The notes under the pieces were generated by a model. It was not told where the DNA came from. It did no database searches and saw nothing but the letters and a program-made list of their open reading frames with translations. The position numbers and the translations under genes were made by a program. Positions 38,594 through 48,410 of a stretch of DNA of 64,000 nt are shown here, in pieces. The stretch covers positions 1 to 64,000 of the forward strand of contig CAJIZG010000001.1 of assembly GCA_905181865.1 (NCBI GenBank), written 5' to 3'. The stretch is from Urechidicola croceus. GTDB taxonomy: Bacteria; Bacteroidota; Bacteroidia; Flavobacteriales; Flavobacteriaceae. Each line of letters opens with the position of its first letter. The first letter of the stretch is position 1.

Positions 38594-39652
38594 TTATAGG
38601 TTATTCACTAACCACTCTCCTACTTCACTTGTTTTATATGCCTTATTATCTCCCGCTAAATCTTCAGTTACAATACCTTCTTCCAATGATTTGTTTACAA
38701 CCTCTCTAATTGCTGCTCCCTCTTGATGCAACCCAAAACCTGTTTCGAACATCATCGCAGCAGATAAAATAGTAGCCAATGGATTTGCAATATCTAAACC
38801 TGTTGCTTGCGGATAAGATCCGTGAATCGGTTCAAATAAAGAAACTTTTGACCCTACTGATGCAGATGGCATTAAACCCATAGATCCTGAAATCACAGAT
38901 GCTTCATCTGTTAAAATATCTCCAAACAAATTTTCAGTAATTAAAACATCATAAGAATTTGGCCATTGTACTAGACGCATTGCAACAGCATCAACTAATT
39001 CATAAGAAACCTCAACGTCTGGATACTCTTTTTCCATAGCTTGTACCGTTTCTCTCCATAATCTAGAAGTTTCTAAAACGTTTGCTTTATCTACACAGCA
39101 TAACCTTTTAGAACGTGTCATGGCCATTTCAAAACCTTTCTTTGCAAGTCTTTGCACTTCGAATCTGGAATAGACACAGTTATCAAATGCCGTTTCTCCT
39201 CCATCTCTTCTACCTTTTTCACCAAAATAGATACCACCAGTTAATTCTCTAAAAAAAACCAAGTCTGTTCCTTCAATACGTTCTCTTTTTAATGGAGATT
39301 TATCAATTAATGAAGGAAAAGTAAAGGTTGGACGAATGTTTGCAAATAACCCTAATTTTTTACGCATTTTCAACAAACCCTGCTCTGGTCGTACCGGAGC
39401 ACTTGGGTCGTTATCAAATCTTGGAAGACCTATAGCTCCAAATAACACGGCGTCGGAACTAGCGCAAATCTCATGTGTTGAATCTGGATATGGATCACCC
39501 ACGGCATCAATTGCTGCAGCACCTGTTAGAGCCGGCCTCCATGTGATTTCATGTCCGAATTTTTTAGCGATTGTATCGCTCACTTTTACTGCTTGATCGG
39601 TAATTTCTGGTCCAATACCATCTCCCGCTAAAAGAGCTATCTTTAATTTCAT
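38594..39652 (-). CDS. leuB: 3-isopropylmalate dehydrogenase
   Basis: Decarboxylating dehydrogenase of 352 residues. LLAGDGIGPEITDQ at the N-terminus, the substrate-binding arginines in LRPEQGLLKMRKKLGLFANIRP read as RPEQGLLKMRK and FANIRP, ELTGGIYFG, and the NLFGDILTDEASVISGS active-site/metal segment. Converts 3-isopropylmalate to 4-methyl-2-oxopentanoate with NAD. Its ATG overlaps the leuA stop in an ATGA arrangement, giving coupled translation. Last gene of leuCDAB. Confidence 0.95.
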   Translation of the reverse strand: MKLKIALLAGDGIGPEITDQAVKVSDTIAKKFGHEITWRPALTGAAAIDAVGDPYPDSTHEICASSDAVLFGAIGLPRFDNDPSAPVRPEQGLLKMRKKLGLFANIRPTFTFPSLIDKSPLKRERIEGTDLVFFRELTGGIYFGEKGRRDGGETAFDNCVYSRFEVQRLAKKGFEMAMTRSKRLCCVDKANVLETSRLWRETVQAMEKEYPDVEVSYELVDAVAMRLVQWPNSYDVLITENLFGDILTDEASVISGSMGLMPSASVGSKVSLFEPIHGSYPQATGLDIANPLATILSAAMMFETGFGLHQEGAAIREVVNKSLEEGIVTEDLAGDNKAYKTSEVGEWLVNNL

Positions 39653-41178
39653 ATTTTAAATTGTATAATATTCAACATTTTTTCTGTGGCTTTAATTGCA
39701 GATACTGTCTGATCTGAATCTAAACCTCTTGTTTTAAACTTCTCACCATGCTCTTTCCAAGTAATTATAGTCTCACATAATGCATCTGAATTACTCCCAG
39801 GAGGAATTCTAACTGCGTAATCGATCAAATTAGGCAATTCTACTTTTTTCTTTTTATATATTTTTCTGATAGCATTCATAAAAGCATCAAACTGACCATC
39901 ACCTTGTGCATTTTCTTCAAATGTTTCTTCTTCAATGGTTAGAGAAATTGATGTTGATGGTTTTAATCCATTAGAATGTGTTAGCACATAAGAGTTTATA
40001 ATAACAGTTTCTTGAATTAAGTTACTATTTAAAACATCTGAAATTATATAAGGCAAATCTTCTTTAGTTACCTTTTGTTTCTTATCTCCTAGCTCTATTA
40101 TTCTCTGAGTTACTTTTTTTAAATCATCATCATTCAGATGAAGACCTAATTCTTGTAAATTCTTTTGAATGTTGGCTTTTCCAGATGATTTTCCTAGAGC
40201 ATATTCACGTTTTCTTCCAAATCGCTCAGGAAGTAAATCATTAAAATAAAGATTGTTCTTGTTATCACCATCTGCATGAATACCCGCTGTTTGTGTAAAG
40301 ACATTTTCTCCAACAATTGGTTTATTAACCGGAATTCTAAATCCAGAAAAAGTCTCTAACAAGGTACTAACTGAATTTAATGCTTTTTCGTTTACACCGA
40401 TTTCTAGTTCAGGTATAAAGTCATTTATAACTGCAACAACACTAGCTAATGGGGCATTTCCTGCGCGCTCTCCCATTCCGTTAACCGTTAAATGTAAACC
40501 ATCTGCACCCGCTTTTAATGCTTCCATTACATTAGAAACACTTAAATCGTAATCATTATGTGCATGAAAATCAAAATGCAAATTTGGATATTTTGTTTTT
40601 ATTTCTAAAACAAATTTAAAAGATTCTGAAGGTGTTAATACCCCCAAAGTATCTGGTAGCATAATTCGCTTCACCGCTTGCGTTGAAAGAAATTCTAAAA
40701 ATTCATAAACATAGCCCTTTGAATTTCGCATCCCATTGCTCCAATCTTCTAAATAGACATTGGTCTCAATTCCATTTTTTGCGGCCTCCGAAATAGCAGA
40801 AGCTATTTCTTTAAAGTGCTGACTAGCAGTTTTTTTAAGTTGATGCGTTAAATGATTTAATGAGCCTTTAGTCAATAAGTTTTGCACCTTTGCTCCTGTT
40901 TTAATCATCCAGTCAATAGAAACACCTTTATCAACAAAAGTTAACACTTCAATAGCATCTAAATAACCGTTTTTAGCAGCCCATTCGGTAACGTTTTTTA
41001 CCGCTTGAAATTCCCCTTCTGAAACTCTTGCCGAAGCAATTTCTATACGATCAACTTTTAATTCCTCTAATAAAAGTTGGGCTATTGTTAACTTTTCTAA
41101 AGCCGAAAACGACACGCCTGAGGTTTGTTCACCATCGCGCAATGTTGTATCCATTATTTCTATTCTCTTAGTAATCAT
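39649..41178 (-). CDS. leuA: 2-isopropylmalate synthase
   Basis: Synthase of 509 residues. The HMGL-like TIM barrel begins IMDTTLRDGEQT, and the metal-binding HAHND and NGMGERAGNAPLAS motifs are intact. The C-terminal LeuA regulatory domain follows, giving feedback control by leucine. It condenses acetyl-CoA with 2-oxoisovalerate. The sequence is of the shorter, LeuA2/CimA-like type common in Bacteroidota, so citramalate synthase is the main alternative; the position inside a complete leu operon favours leuA. Three nt separate it from leuD. Confidence 0.88.
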   Translation of the reverse strand: MITKRIEIMDTTLRDGEQTSGVSFSALEKLTIAQLLLEELKVDRIEIASARVSEGEFQAVKNVTEWAAKNGYLDAIEVLTFVDKGVSIDWMIKTGAKVQNLLTKGSLNHLTHQLKKTASQHFKEIASAISEAAKNGIETNVYLEDWSNGMRNSKGYVYEFLEFLSTQAVKRIMLPDTLGVLTPSESFKFVLEIKTKYPNLHFDFHAHNDYDLSVSNVMEALKAGADGLHLTVNGMGERAGNAPLASVVAVINDFIPELEIGVNEKALNSVSTLLETFSGFRIPVNKPIVGENVFTQTAGIHADGDNKNNLYFNDLLPERFGRKREYALGKSSGKANIQKNLQELGLHLNDDDLKKVTQRIIELGDKKQKVTKEDLPYIISDVLNSNLIQETVIINSYVLTHSNGLKPSTSISLTIEEETFEENAQGDGQFDAFMNAIRKIYKKKKVELPNLIDYAVRIPPGSNSDALCETIITWKEHGEKFKTRGLDSDQTVSAIKATEKMLNIIQFKI

Positions 41179-41181
41179 CTA

Positions 41182-41778
41182 CTATAGAGGTGTGTTTTCT
41201 GCAAATATTCTAATGTCTTCTTTGATGTTTTGAAGATAATCAATATCATCAAATCCATTTAACATGTTTTGTTTCTTATAATTATTAATATCGAAGGACT
41301 CTTGAGAATTTGTTGAAGAAATAGTAATGCTTTGTGCAGCTAAGTCAATAACCAATTCCGTTGAAGCATCATCATAAATAGCTTTAAAGATTTCCTCAGC
41401 AAATATATCACTTACTTGAACTGGTAAAACCCCGACGTTCAAGCAGTTATTCTTAAAAATATCTGCAAAAAAACTAGAAACTACACAACGGAATCCACAA
41501 TCGTAAACTGCCCAAGCAGCATGCTCTCTAGAAGAACCGGAACCAAAGTTTCTACCTCCAACTAAGATTTTACCCCTATAAAGAGGATTATTTAATACAA
41601 AATCTTCTTTTGGAGAATTATCTGGATTATACCTCCAATCGCGAAATAAGTTATCTCCAAACCCTTCTCGCTTTGTCGCTTTTAAGAAACGCGCTGGTAT
41701 AATTTGATCTGTATCTACATTTTCAATTGGTAAAGGTACCGCTGTAGATGAAAGTACTGTAAATTTGTCGTAAGCCAT
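41182..41778 (-). CDS. leuD: 3-isopropylmalate dehydratase small subunit
   Basis: LeuD of 198 residues with NVDTDQIIPARFLK and the GGRNFGSGSSREHAAWA swivel-domain motif. It pairs with LeuC to isomerise 2- to 3-isopropylmalate. It lies 10 nt after leuC and 3 nt before leuA. Confidence 0.95.
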   Translation of the reverse strand: MAYDKFTVLSSTAVPLPIENVDTDQIIPARFLKATKREGFGDNLFRDWRYNPDNSPKEDFVLNNPLYRGKILVGGRNFGSGSSREHAAWAVYDCGFRCVVSSFFADIFKNNCLNVGVLPVQVSDIFAEEIFKAIYDDASTELVIDLAAQSITISSTNSQESFDINNYKKQNMLNGFDDIDYLQNIKEDIRIFAENTPL

Positions 41779-41788
41779 GGCTATCTTA

Positions 41789-43186
41789 TTATTGAATTAA
41801 TGTTCTTGGATCTGTAACAACTCCTGTAACGGCTGCTGCCGCTGCAACTAGCGGACTTGCTAGCAAAGTTCTTGATCCTGGACCTTGACGTCCTTCAAAA
41901 TTTCTGTTTGAGGTACTCACTGAATATTTTCCTGCAGGAACTTTGTCGTCATTCATAGCTAAACAAGCCGAACAACCTGGTTGTCTTAAAACAAATCCAG
42001 CCTCATTTAAAATATTTAAAATCCCTTCTTTTTTAATTTCTGCCTCTACAACATGTGAACCTGGTACTAACCAAACTGTAACACCGTCTGCTTTCTTTTT
42101 CCCTTTTACAATAGATGCAAAAGCTCTAAAATCTTCAATTCTACCATTGGTACAGCTTCCAACAAATACGTAATCAATTTTTTTACCAATCATTGGTTCT
42201 TTTTCAGCATAACCCATATAAGCTAATGACTTATCATACGTTGCCTTACCTCCTTCTACAGATTCCGCAGTAGGGATACTTTTTGAGATACCAATTCCCA
42301 TACCCGGATTTGTTCCGTATGTAATCATTGGTTCAATATCACCAGCATTGAAGTTGAATTCTTTATCAAATTCAGCACCTTCATCTGTCTTCAACGTTTC
42401 CCAATATTTCATTGCTTTATCCCAATCTGCTCCTTTTGGAGTCATCGTACGCCCTTCAATATAATCAAAGGTTTTCTCATCTGGAGCAATCATTCCACCA
42501 CGTGCGCCCATCTCAATCGATAAGTTACAAACAGTCATACGACCCTCCATAGACATGTTTTGAAAAACATCTCCAGCGTATTCTGCAAAATAACCTGTTG
42601 CACCAGAAGTTGTTAATTGTGCTATTATGTACAATCCAACATCTTTAGGCGACACTCCTTTGCTCAAAGTACCATTTACGTTGATACGCATTCTCTTTGG
42701 CTTAGTTTGCATAATACATTGTGCAGATAATACCATCTCCACTTCAGAAGTGCCAATACCAAACGCAATAGCACCAAAAGCACCATGAGTTGATGTGTGA
42801 GAATCTCCACAAACTATTGTTGCGCCAGGTAATGTAATTCCGTTTTCTGGCCCTACAACGTGCACAATTCCGTTATTTCGGTGACCTAATCCCCAGTGAC
42901 TAATACCATATTCATTAGAATTATCTTCTAGTGCTTTTAGCTGAATCGCAGATAACGGATCTTCTACTGGTAAATGCTGATTCAAAGTAGGTGTATTATG
43001 ATCTGCTGTTGCGAATGTACGATTTGGATACATTACATCTAAATCTCTACTTTTTAATCCTAAAAATGCTACAGGACTCGTTACTTCATGAATTAAATGA
43101 CGATCGATAAAGAATACATCTGGTCCGTCTTTAATCCTACGTACTACATGAGAATCCCATACCTTATCAAACAATGTTTTGCTCAT
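41789..43186 (-). CDS. leuC: 3-isopropylmalate dehydratase large subunit
   Basis: LeuC of 465 residues, aconitase family. Starts [45 protein letters not shown] and [11 protein letters not shown] supply the three cysteines of the 4Fe-4S cluster. First gene of the leu operon. Upstream TTACTTTG (43232-43225, minus strand) is a possible weak -7 element; I found no leader peptide with a run of leucine codons. Confidence 0.95.
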   Translation of the reverse strand: MSKTLFDKVWDSHVVRRIKDGPDVFFIDRHLIHEVTSPVAFLGLKSRDLDVMYPNRTFATADHNTPTLNQHLPVEDPLSAIQLKALEDNSNEYGISHWGLGHRNNGIVHVVGPENGITLPGATIVCGDSHTSTHGAFGAIAFGIGTSEVEMVLSAQCIMQTKPKRMRINVNGTLSKGVSPKDVGLYIIAQLTTSGATGYFAEYAGDVFQNMSMEGRMTVCNLSIEMGARGGMIAPDEKTFDYIEGRTMTPKGADWDKAMKYWETLKTDEGAEFDKEFNFNAGDIEPMITYGTNPGMGIGISKSIPTAESVEGGKATYDKSLAYMGYAEKEPMIGKKIDYVFVGSCTNGRIEDFRAFASIVKGKKKADGVTVWLVPGSHVVEAEIKKEGILNILNEAGFVLRQPGCSACLAMNDDKVPAGKYSVSTSNRNFEGRQGPGSRTLLASPLVAAAAAVTGVVTDPRTLIQ

Positions 43187-43467
43187 ATTAAAATTTATTT
43201 ATCAATTTATACAATATATTTTCGCAAAGTAAATTACAAGTGCACAAATTTAAGTAAAACTCTTTTTAACAAAGAAGAATTACCCCGCTATGATACGATG
43301 TCCAACATTTTTATAGTATTACTAATTGTACCACACAAAAACAGTTTTTTACTAATAAAATCAAGAGAATCACACTAATTTTTCAATATTCAATAATACG
43401 AAGTTCAAATCCTTTTAAGCATGTTATAATAATGAATCCCAAAACACTTGAGTAATTTGGTAAATTA

Positions 43468-44448
43468 TTACCAATTCGTATGAAAAACTTCCTCAAAAGG
43501 CCTATCCACTCTTCTATAGGTGTTAGCCCCAAAAAAGTCTCGCTGAGCTTGAATCATATTTGCCGATGATTGTTCTGGAATAAATCCTAAAAAATAATTT
43601 TATCTAGAAGAAAGCACTGGAATAGAGCAAGGTGCCGCCAAGGCTTCTCCAATGATTTTTGCATATTTAGATTTTTTTTATCTAAAACCTTAAGTATTGA
43701 AGGGTTTAAAAGCAAATGTATATCTGAATCTTTAAAGATAGTCACTAAAAATTCCATTAGTTCAGATCTAATAATACAACCATTTGTCCAAACTCTAGCG
43801 ATCTCAGATAAATCTAAATTCCAATTATATTCCTGTGATGCGGCTGAAATAGCATCAAATCCAATTGTATGATTGATGATCCGAGCAGATTCATAGGCAG
43901 ATTTGAGTTCACTAATAACCATGGAAACCTGCCCCTTCTCTGAAGACTTATACAATTCGGAAGCCATAACGCGCGTGTCATTCATTACTGAAATATAGCG
44001 TGCCATCACAGATTCTGCTATCGTATTTAAAGGTTTTCCTTACTCCAAGGCTGCATTCGTACTCCAACTGCTTGTCCCTTTTTGAGACGCTTGATCAAGA
44101 ATCTTATCAATTAAAAAGTCTTCTCCTTCTTTCTTCTTTAGTATAGAAATGGTAATTTCTAATAGATAGCTATTGACACCCTCCTTTTTCAAATTTCGAA
44201 AATAGAAGAAATTTCACCTGGGCTTTTTCCTGAATGAAAGCGAAATAAATGATATACTTCAGCCAATAATTGCATCTCACCATATTCAATACCATTGTGA
44301 ATCATTTTTACAAAGTGTCCCGCCCATCAGGCCCCAAATAAACACAGCAATCATTTCTATTTTTGTCCTTTGCTGATATCCCTTCTATAATTGAACGTAT
44401 CCTATTATACCTGGACCAATAAGTCCCAAAGTTGATTTTTTTTTCATT
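43468..44448 (-). pseudogene. gnd: Decayed 6-phosphogluconate dehydrogenase with internal deletion
   Basis: Starts at the ATG at 44448 with STLGLIGPGIIG, the Rossmann start of Gnd, then jumps directly to the [11 protein letters not shown] segment: roughly 140 residues of the NADP-binding domain are missing. A one-base loss follows (GPDG, then [18 protein letters not shown] in a new frame), then SPGEISSIF, a second frameshift, SYLLEITISILKKKEGEDFLIDKILDQASQKGTSSWSTNA in pieces, a stop, the frame 44009-43587 (WNLDLSEIARVWTNGCIIR), another stop, and the C-terminus IQAQRDFFGANTYRR to the TAA at 43468. The enzyme of the oxidative pentose phosphate pathway cannot be made. It directly follows the broken gluconokinase gene. 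Confidence 0.85.
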
Positions 44449-44449
44449 T

Positions 44450-44922
44450 TAACTATAATTTTTTTTACTATTTTTTTCTGGTGATTGAGCTACTTTTATT
44501 TTTATTCCATAGGATGGGAACTCTAAAGTATTAAATTGATTCTTCACGAGTTTACCGTCAAAAAAATGTTCTTTCCTTTTATTCAAACGTTCTAAAACTA
44601 TTACTATATCCTCATGTAATAGGATCTATTTCGTTTCAGAATTAGGAATAATCTGTAACATTTTTCTATATGATTCTTTTAAAACTGAACAAGCCAAAAC
44701 AGCACCCTTACAATCATTCCATTCTTTAATTTTGGTTCCTACCAATTTTAGCCAAGGCTCTCTATCTAAATCATTTAAAGGTTTTCTCTCCAACATTTTT
44801 TCAATATTCACTTTTGGATGAAAATCATCTGCATCATAAAATGGAATGACTAATTGAATAGCTAATAACTTACCTCTAGACGTTTTCCCAATTCTAGACA
44901 CTCCAAACACTATATCTATCAT
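44450..44922 (-). pseudogene. gntK: Gluconokinase gene with in-frame stop
   Basis: The frame encodes GntK: an N-terminal P-loop (GVSRIGKTS, where the family usually has GVSGSGKT), FYDADDFHP, PLNDLDREPWL and GAVLACSVLKESYR. A TAG at 44628-44626 interrupts it; beyond, in the same frame, come LERLNKRKEHFFDGKL and NQFNTLEFPSYGI, the usual GntK C-terminus, ending at 44450. The natural stop lies 1 nt before the ATG of gnd, showing they were one operon. With the P-loop changes and loss of the last 50 residues, activity is improbable. Confidence 0.82.
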
Positions 44923-45051
44923 TCTTAAAAATCAGTTTTAAATGCAATGTAAATTACGTTATCATTTTCGACGAACAACGTTTTAACAAACTCTTTAGCA
45001 ATCCTAAATATTTTGTCTATATTTAAACAATATCTTAAATAACTATATATT

Positions 45052-45422
45052 ATGAATTTAAAAGTATTAATGACAATTCGAATTATTTTCACTTTATTTC
45101 TTCTTTTTTTGGTCTCAATAAATTTTTTGGTATTATAGATCCGCCTCCGTCACCTGAAGAAGCTATGAGTTATTGGGTAGCAATTATGGCACCTAAAACT
45201 ATGACCTTGGCTGCTATTTTAGAAGTAGTCGCAGGACTTTCTTTATTAGTGAACAAATATGCTGCTTTAATGATGATAATACTAATGAGTGTTTCTATAA
45301 ATGCTATTCTTTATCATTTAACTCTAGACAATGCTTCAGTAATCATGGCTTTAGTTTTGATTACTTTAAATATATTTATGCTTTATGTATATAGAAATAA
45401 TTATAAAGGATTGCTAAGGTAA
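45052..45422 (+). pseudogene. DoxX-like membrane protein with single T-tract frameshift
   Basis: From the ATG at 45052 the frame runs through MNLKVLMTIRIIFTLFLLF and hits TAG after a run of seven T (near 45104-45110). One extra T would restore FFGLNKFFGIIDPPPSPEEA and join the downstream frame with the helices MTLAAILEVVAGLSLLV, AALMMIILMSVSINAILYHL and IMALVLITLNIFMLY. Four helices and the PPxSPE segment after TM1 match small DoxX-family proteins. It may be a true pseudogene, a slippage-controlled gene, or a sequencing error in the homopolymer. Confidence 0.7.
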
Positions 45423-45483
45423 ACACTTTTTAAAATAATACTTAACCACGACAAATGTCGTGCTTATATATACCCTTTTCATT

Positions 45484-46170
45484 ATGAATTCTATCAAACC
45501 AGAAACGTTAAGTTTCCTAAAAGATTTAAAAAAAAACAATAATAGGATCTGGTTTGCTGAACACAAGCCTCAGTTTCAAAAACTAAACGAAGAATTTATT
45601 GAATTTGCGAACGTATTGTTAGCTGAATTAAAAAATCATGATAATATTGAAACCCCTTCTGGAAAAAAAAGCGTCTATAGAATTTATAGAGATATTCGAT
45701 TCTCAAAGGATAAAACGCCCTATAAAAAACATTTTAGCGGATCTTTTAAGCGAGCAACTAAAGAATTACGAGGGGGGTATTACTTCCATATAGAACCAGG
45801 AAATTCATTCATAGCCGGTGGGTTTTGGGGGCCAAGCCCTAAAGATCTATTACGCGTAAGACAGGAGATTGATATTGATGCATCAGAATTAATACAAATC
45901 ATTTCGAGTATTGGCTTCAAATCAACCTTTGGCTCTTTACAAGGTGAAAAAATAAAGACAACACCTAGAGGATTTGATAAAAATCATTGCGACATTGAGT
46001 TACTACGCTATAAACAATTTCTTGTTTTGAAAAAATTTACTGATAAAGAAGTCATGGAAAAGGACTTTTATATAGCTGCTCTTCATACGTTTTTAAAAAT
46101 GAGACCATTTTTAAACTACATGAGTTCTGTATTAATAACAGATGCCAACGGCACTTTTATATCAATATAA
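45484..46170 (+). CDS. DUF2461 domain protein
   Basis: Soluble protein of 228 residues. Family features: FLKDLKKNNNRIWFAEHK at the start, KSVYRIYRDIRFSKDKTPYKKHF, GYYFHIEPGNSFIAGGFWGPSP and, near the end, MRPFLNYM. The last residues (after DANGTFISI) stop normally. Function is unknown. The ATG at 45484 (MNSIKPETL) is preferred over one eight codons upstream because family members start with this segment. It is downstream of the broken DoxX-like gene. Confidence 0.85.
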   Translation: MNSIKPETLSFLKDLKKNNNRIWFAEHKPQFQKLNEEFIEFANVLLAELKNHDNIETPSGKKSVYRIYRDIRFSKDKTPYKKHFSGSFKRATKELRGGYYFHIEPGNSFIAGGFWGPSPKDLLRVRQEIDIDASELIQIISSIGFKSTFGSLQGEKIKTTPRGFDKNHCDIELLRYKQFLVLKKFTDKEVMEKDFYIAALHTFLKMRPFLNYMSSVLITDANGTFISI

Positions 46171-46599
46171 TTAAGTTAAAATCTTTAAAAGACAGGAAGA
46201 CTATCTTTTGATTAAAGTTATTCGAAATATTAAAGAAACTTTTTAAATATTAAGTAAGCAACCCAAGGCATAAAAATAAAGTTACGAACAACAAACCCAA
46301 TATTAAACTTTTTCTAAAACCCATCTCAATGAATTTAATAATTATAGAGCAATATCACTCTATTTCTTTGGGGTTCAATTTACGGATTTTACATGCCGAT
46401 TAAGGCTTGTTTAATAAAATAAGTTAATAAATTTGAAAATAACAAATCACTTAACTGATACTTATCAATTTTCTTAAAAAAGTTAAATAACTACTGTTGA
46501 ACATGTTAAATTCAATCCTTCTATCTAGTTTCAAAAATATTCTATAATTATTATTAAAATATTTATTATTATTAATCCGTGATAATTAATCGGGATCAA
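46171..46599. other. Intergenic region
   Basis: About 430 AT-rich bases with no gene; it leads into the transposase remnant. Confidence 0.5.
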
Positions 46600-47162
46600 G
46601 GCCAAAAGTTGAGGGGAATGGTTTGAACTTTGCGGTTTATATTTTAAACAGAATAATTTTGCTTCGGTTAATTTTAAAGATCAAAATTTTACCTATAAAT
46701 ATTTTTCTATTCGTGTGAAACAAGTTTAGTTACATGTTACTCGTTTAAGATGGCTAAGCGAAACCATGAGTAAAGTTATCTCCAGAGATTGGGGATTAGC
46801 GACAAAAGAACCAAAGCCAAAAATCCTAAATATTATTTCAACGATATCCTGATCTGAAAAAGTGATATAATTTATTGCAAAACCTATCTAAGATCTTAGA
46901 AATCACTGCGAGTAAAACTGTTGGCGTTTCTAACTTAGTAAAATAGTATAAGGACGTGAAACAAGCTGGAGTTAAATCATTTGGCTCAAGAGCCAGAAAA
47001 ATGTCCCGCCATTATAAAATTATTTTGAACTACTTTGATTCTCGTAGCACAAATGTTTCGGCTGAATCGTTTGACACCAAAACAAATGCCTTGAGAAAAC
47101 AATTTAGAAGAGGTTGGAATACCCTTTTCTTCCTCTTTTTGACTATAAATGTTATTCCTTGA
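46600..47162 (+). pseudogene. ISAon1-family transposase remnant
   Basis: Two parts are recognisable. 46600-46830 encodes the N-terminal protein of the element: GEWFELCGLYF, FKDQNFTYKYF, a TAG at 46727-46729, LHVTRLRWLSE and VISRDWGLATK, matching the QVYLHVKRRRWL and RDWNLVAKG-type motifs of this family. After a jump that removes the catalytic core, 46840-47162 encodes the DDE-transposase C-terminus: YPDLKK, TGA at 46863-46865, YNLLQNLSKILEI, TAG at 46944-46946 where Trp is expected, YKDVKQAGVKSFGSRA, and HYKIILNYFDSRSTNVSAESF. The element is dead. I could not define its terminal inverted repeats. Confidence 0.82.
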
Positions 47163-47315
47163 ATAATTAATTCTTGCAAATTTTGGTCTTGACCCATTAA
47201 TTATTAATATAATTAACTACATTTGCAATGTTTAAATTTAAAAATAAATCTACTAACAAGACCTATAGTTTATTGACAGAAGAATCTTCAGTTGATAGAC
47301 GATTTATTAAATAAT

Positions 47316-47395
47316 ACAGTCGTAATAAACAAAACTTGAATAGTTACTACCGTTGTGGGGACGACTTAAAATCTATTTAAGCTTATTACGACTGT
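47316..47395. repeat. 80-bp element with 13-bp terminal inverted repeats
   Basis: ACAGTCGTAATAA (47316-47328) is matched by its exact reverse complement TTATTACGACTGT (47383-47395); 54 bases lie between, including one copy of the GTTGTGGGGACGAC palindrome. The right arm is followed by TCTTTTTTAGG. It could be a minimal MITE-like element, or one long hairpin acting as terminator or small RNA. Confidence 0.6.
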
Positions 47396-47765
47396 TCTTT
47401 TTTAGGTTAAATCCAAACATGCTATCATCGTGGGAACGACGTTTTAATAATTTTATGCTTTTTGTTTTCATATAAATTTCCTTATAAACCAATCTTAATC
47501 TTATAACTATAAAGATTAACTTCTTTCCTTTTTATTATTATCTTTCAAAATCAGTAACTATCGTTGTGGGGACGAGTGACTTTGACATCTCTACTATTGT
47601 GGGGACAACTATTTGTTTGTGCTTTTATAATTAACTTCTTTCCTTTTTATTATTATCTTTCAAAATCAGTAACTATCGTTGTGGGGACGAGTGACTTTGA
47701 CATCTCTACTATTGTGGGGACAACTATTTGTTTGTGCTTTTATAAATTACCATTGCGGGGACGAT
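47352..47765. repeat. Cluster of short palindromes with GGGG/GGGA centre
   Basis: Seven copies of the pattern TTGT-GGGG-ACRA or TCGT-GGGA-ACGA: 47352-47365, 47428-47439, 47563-47576, 47597-47608, 47678-47691, 47712-47723 and 47752-47765. Arms pair by Watson-Crick or G-U in most copies, leaving a four-purine centre. Further copies are at 48429-48438 and, as the longest one (8-bp arms), at 49483-49502 over the start of a MarR gene. The three copies at 47352, 47563 and 47678 share a longer context, GTWACTAYCGTTGTGGGGACGA in 22 bases overall. Confidence 0.6.
47515..47744. repeat. Exact 115-bp tandem duplication
   Basis: Bases 47515-47629 are repeated without a mismatch at 47630-47744. Each unit carries two of the GGGG-centred palindromes. 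Chance reading frames in each copy start MWGRVTLTSLLL and are not considered genes. The identity of the copies points to a recent event. Confidence 0.9.
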
Positions 47766-47853
47766 AATAAATATTATTTACGCTATCATGTGCTCAGCTT
47801 TTGCAGGGATCATACTTTATTTTTAATCATGTCAAGTAATTACAATTTGCCAA

Positions 47854-48354
47854 TTATCTTGAGATAAAAATATTTGTAAAATAATTTCTTCCTTCTGCAT
47901 TCTGCTTTGTTGAAATTCCAAAGTGAGTATAGTCTGTATTCTCTAAATTTTGTCTGTGCCCAGAACTTTTTATCCAAGCTGTCACAACTGCCTGAGCCGT
48001 TGAATACCCATATGCAACGTTCTCACCAACCTTTGTAGCGCTTGCCTTTTCTACCAGGTACTTATACCTGTCTGGGAAGTTATCATGACTCGGTTTTCCA
48101 TCCTGAATCATATAATCTGTATGACCCTCGGCTTCCTTCGAAACAACGTTTATAATTTCTAATACGGCCAACCCTACACTCCCTCTATGCTCATTTAAAA
48201 GACTTAGTATTTGATATTCCATAGGACTATACGTAACAGGGACATCTGTAAGCGTCGAAGTTTTATCTATGAGCATATCATCATCTTGAGAGCATGAGAT
48301 AAGAAAAATACTCAGTATTATAGTATAGCCTAATTTTAAATTAAATATTTTCAT
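47854..48354 (-). CDS. CAP-domain (SCP/PR-1-like) surface lipoprotein
   Basis: Lipoprotein of 166 residues. The signal peptide ends LISC, and the acidic SQDDD after the Cys fits the Bacteroidota export signal for surface lipoproteins. The CAP domain (about 45-165) shows ILSLLNEHRGSVGL, the metal-site His residues in AEGHTDYM and SSGHRQNLEN, and GENVAYGYSTAQAVVTAWI. Bacterial CAP proteins are thought to act on cell-wall or extracellular partners, but the role is unknown. It lies next to the repeat-rich region, with the small ORF 48411-48605 upstream on the same strand. Confidence 0.88.
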   Translation of the reverse strand: MKIFNLKLGYTIILSIFLISCSQDDDMLIDKTSTLTDVPVTYSPMEYQILSLLNEHRGSVGLAVLEIINVVSKEAEGHTDYMIQDGKPSHDNFPDRYKYLVEKASATKVGENVAYGYSTAQAVVTAWIKSSGHRQNLENTDYTHFGISTKQNAEGRNYFTNIFISR

Positions 48355-48410
48355 TATAGTGGGATTTGATATATTATGTTCATTTAATTAATATACATTT
48401 AGCCGAATAT

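Noticed and set aside
43395-43425. Possible tRNA T-loop (AAGTTCAAATCC)
   Set aside because: No acceptor stem or anticodon arm can be folded around it; chance match.
47316-47765. CRISPR array suggested by repeated GTTGTGGGGACGA
   Set aside because: Spacing is irregular (76, 135, 34, 81, 34 and 40 bp), two copies are inside a 115-bp tandem duplication, and no cas genes are nearby.
47564-47867. Two ORFs both starting MWGRVTLTSLLL
   Set aside because: They are the same chance frame read from the two copies of the tandem duplication.
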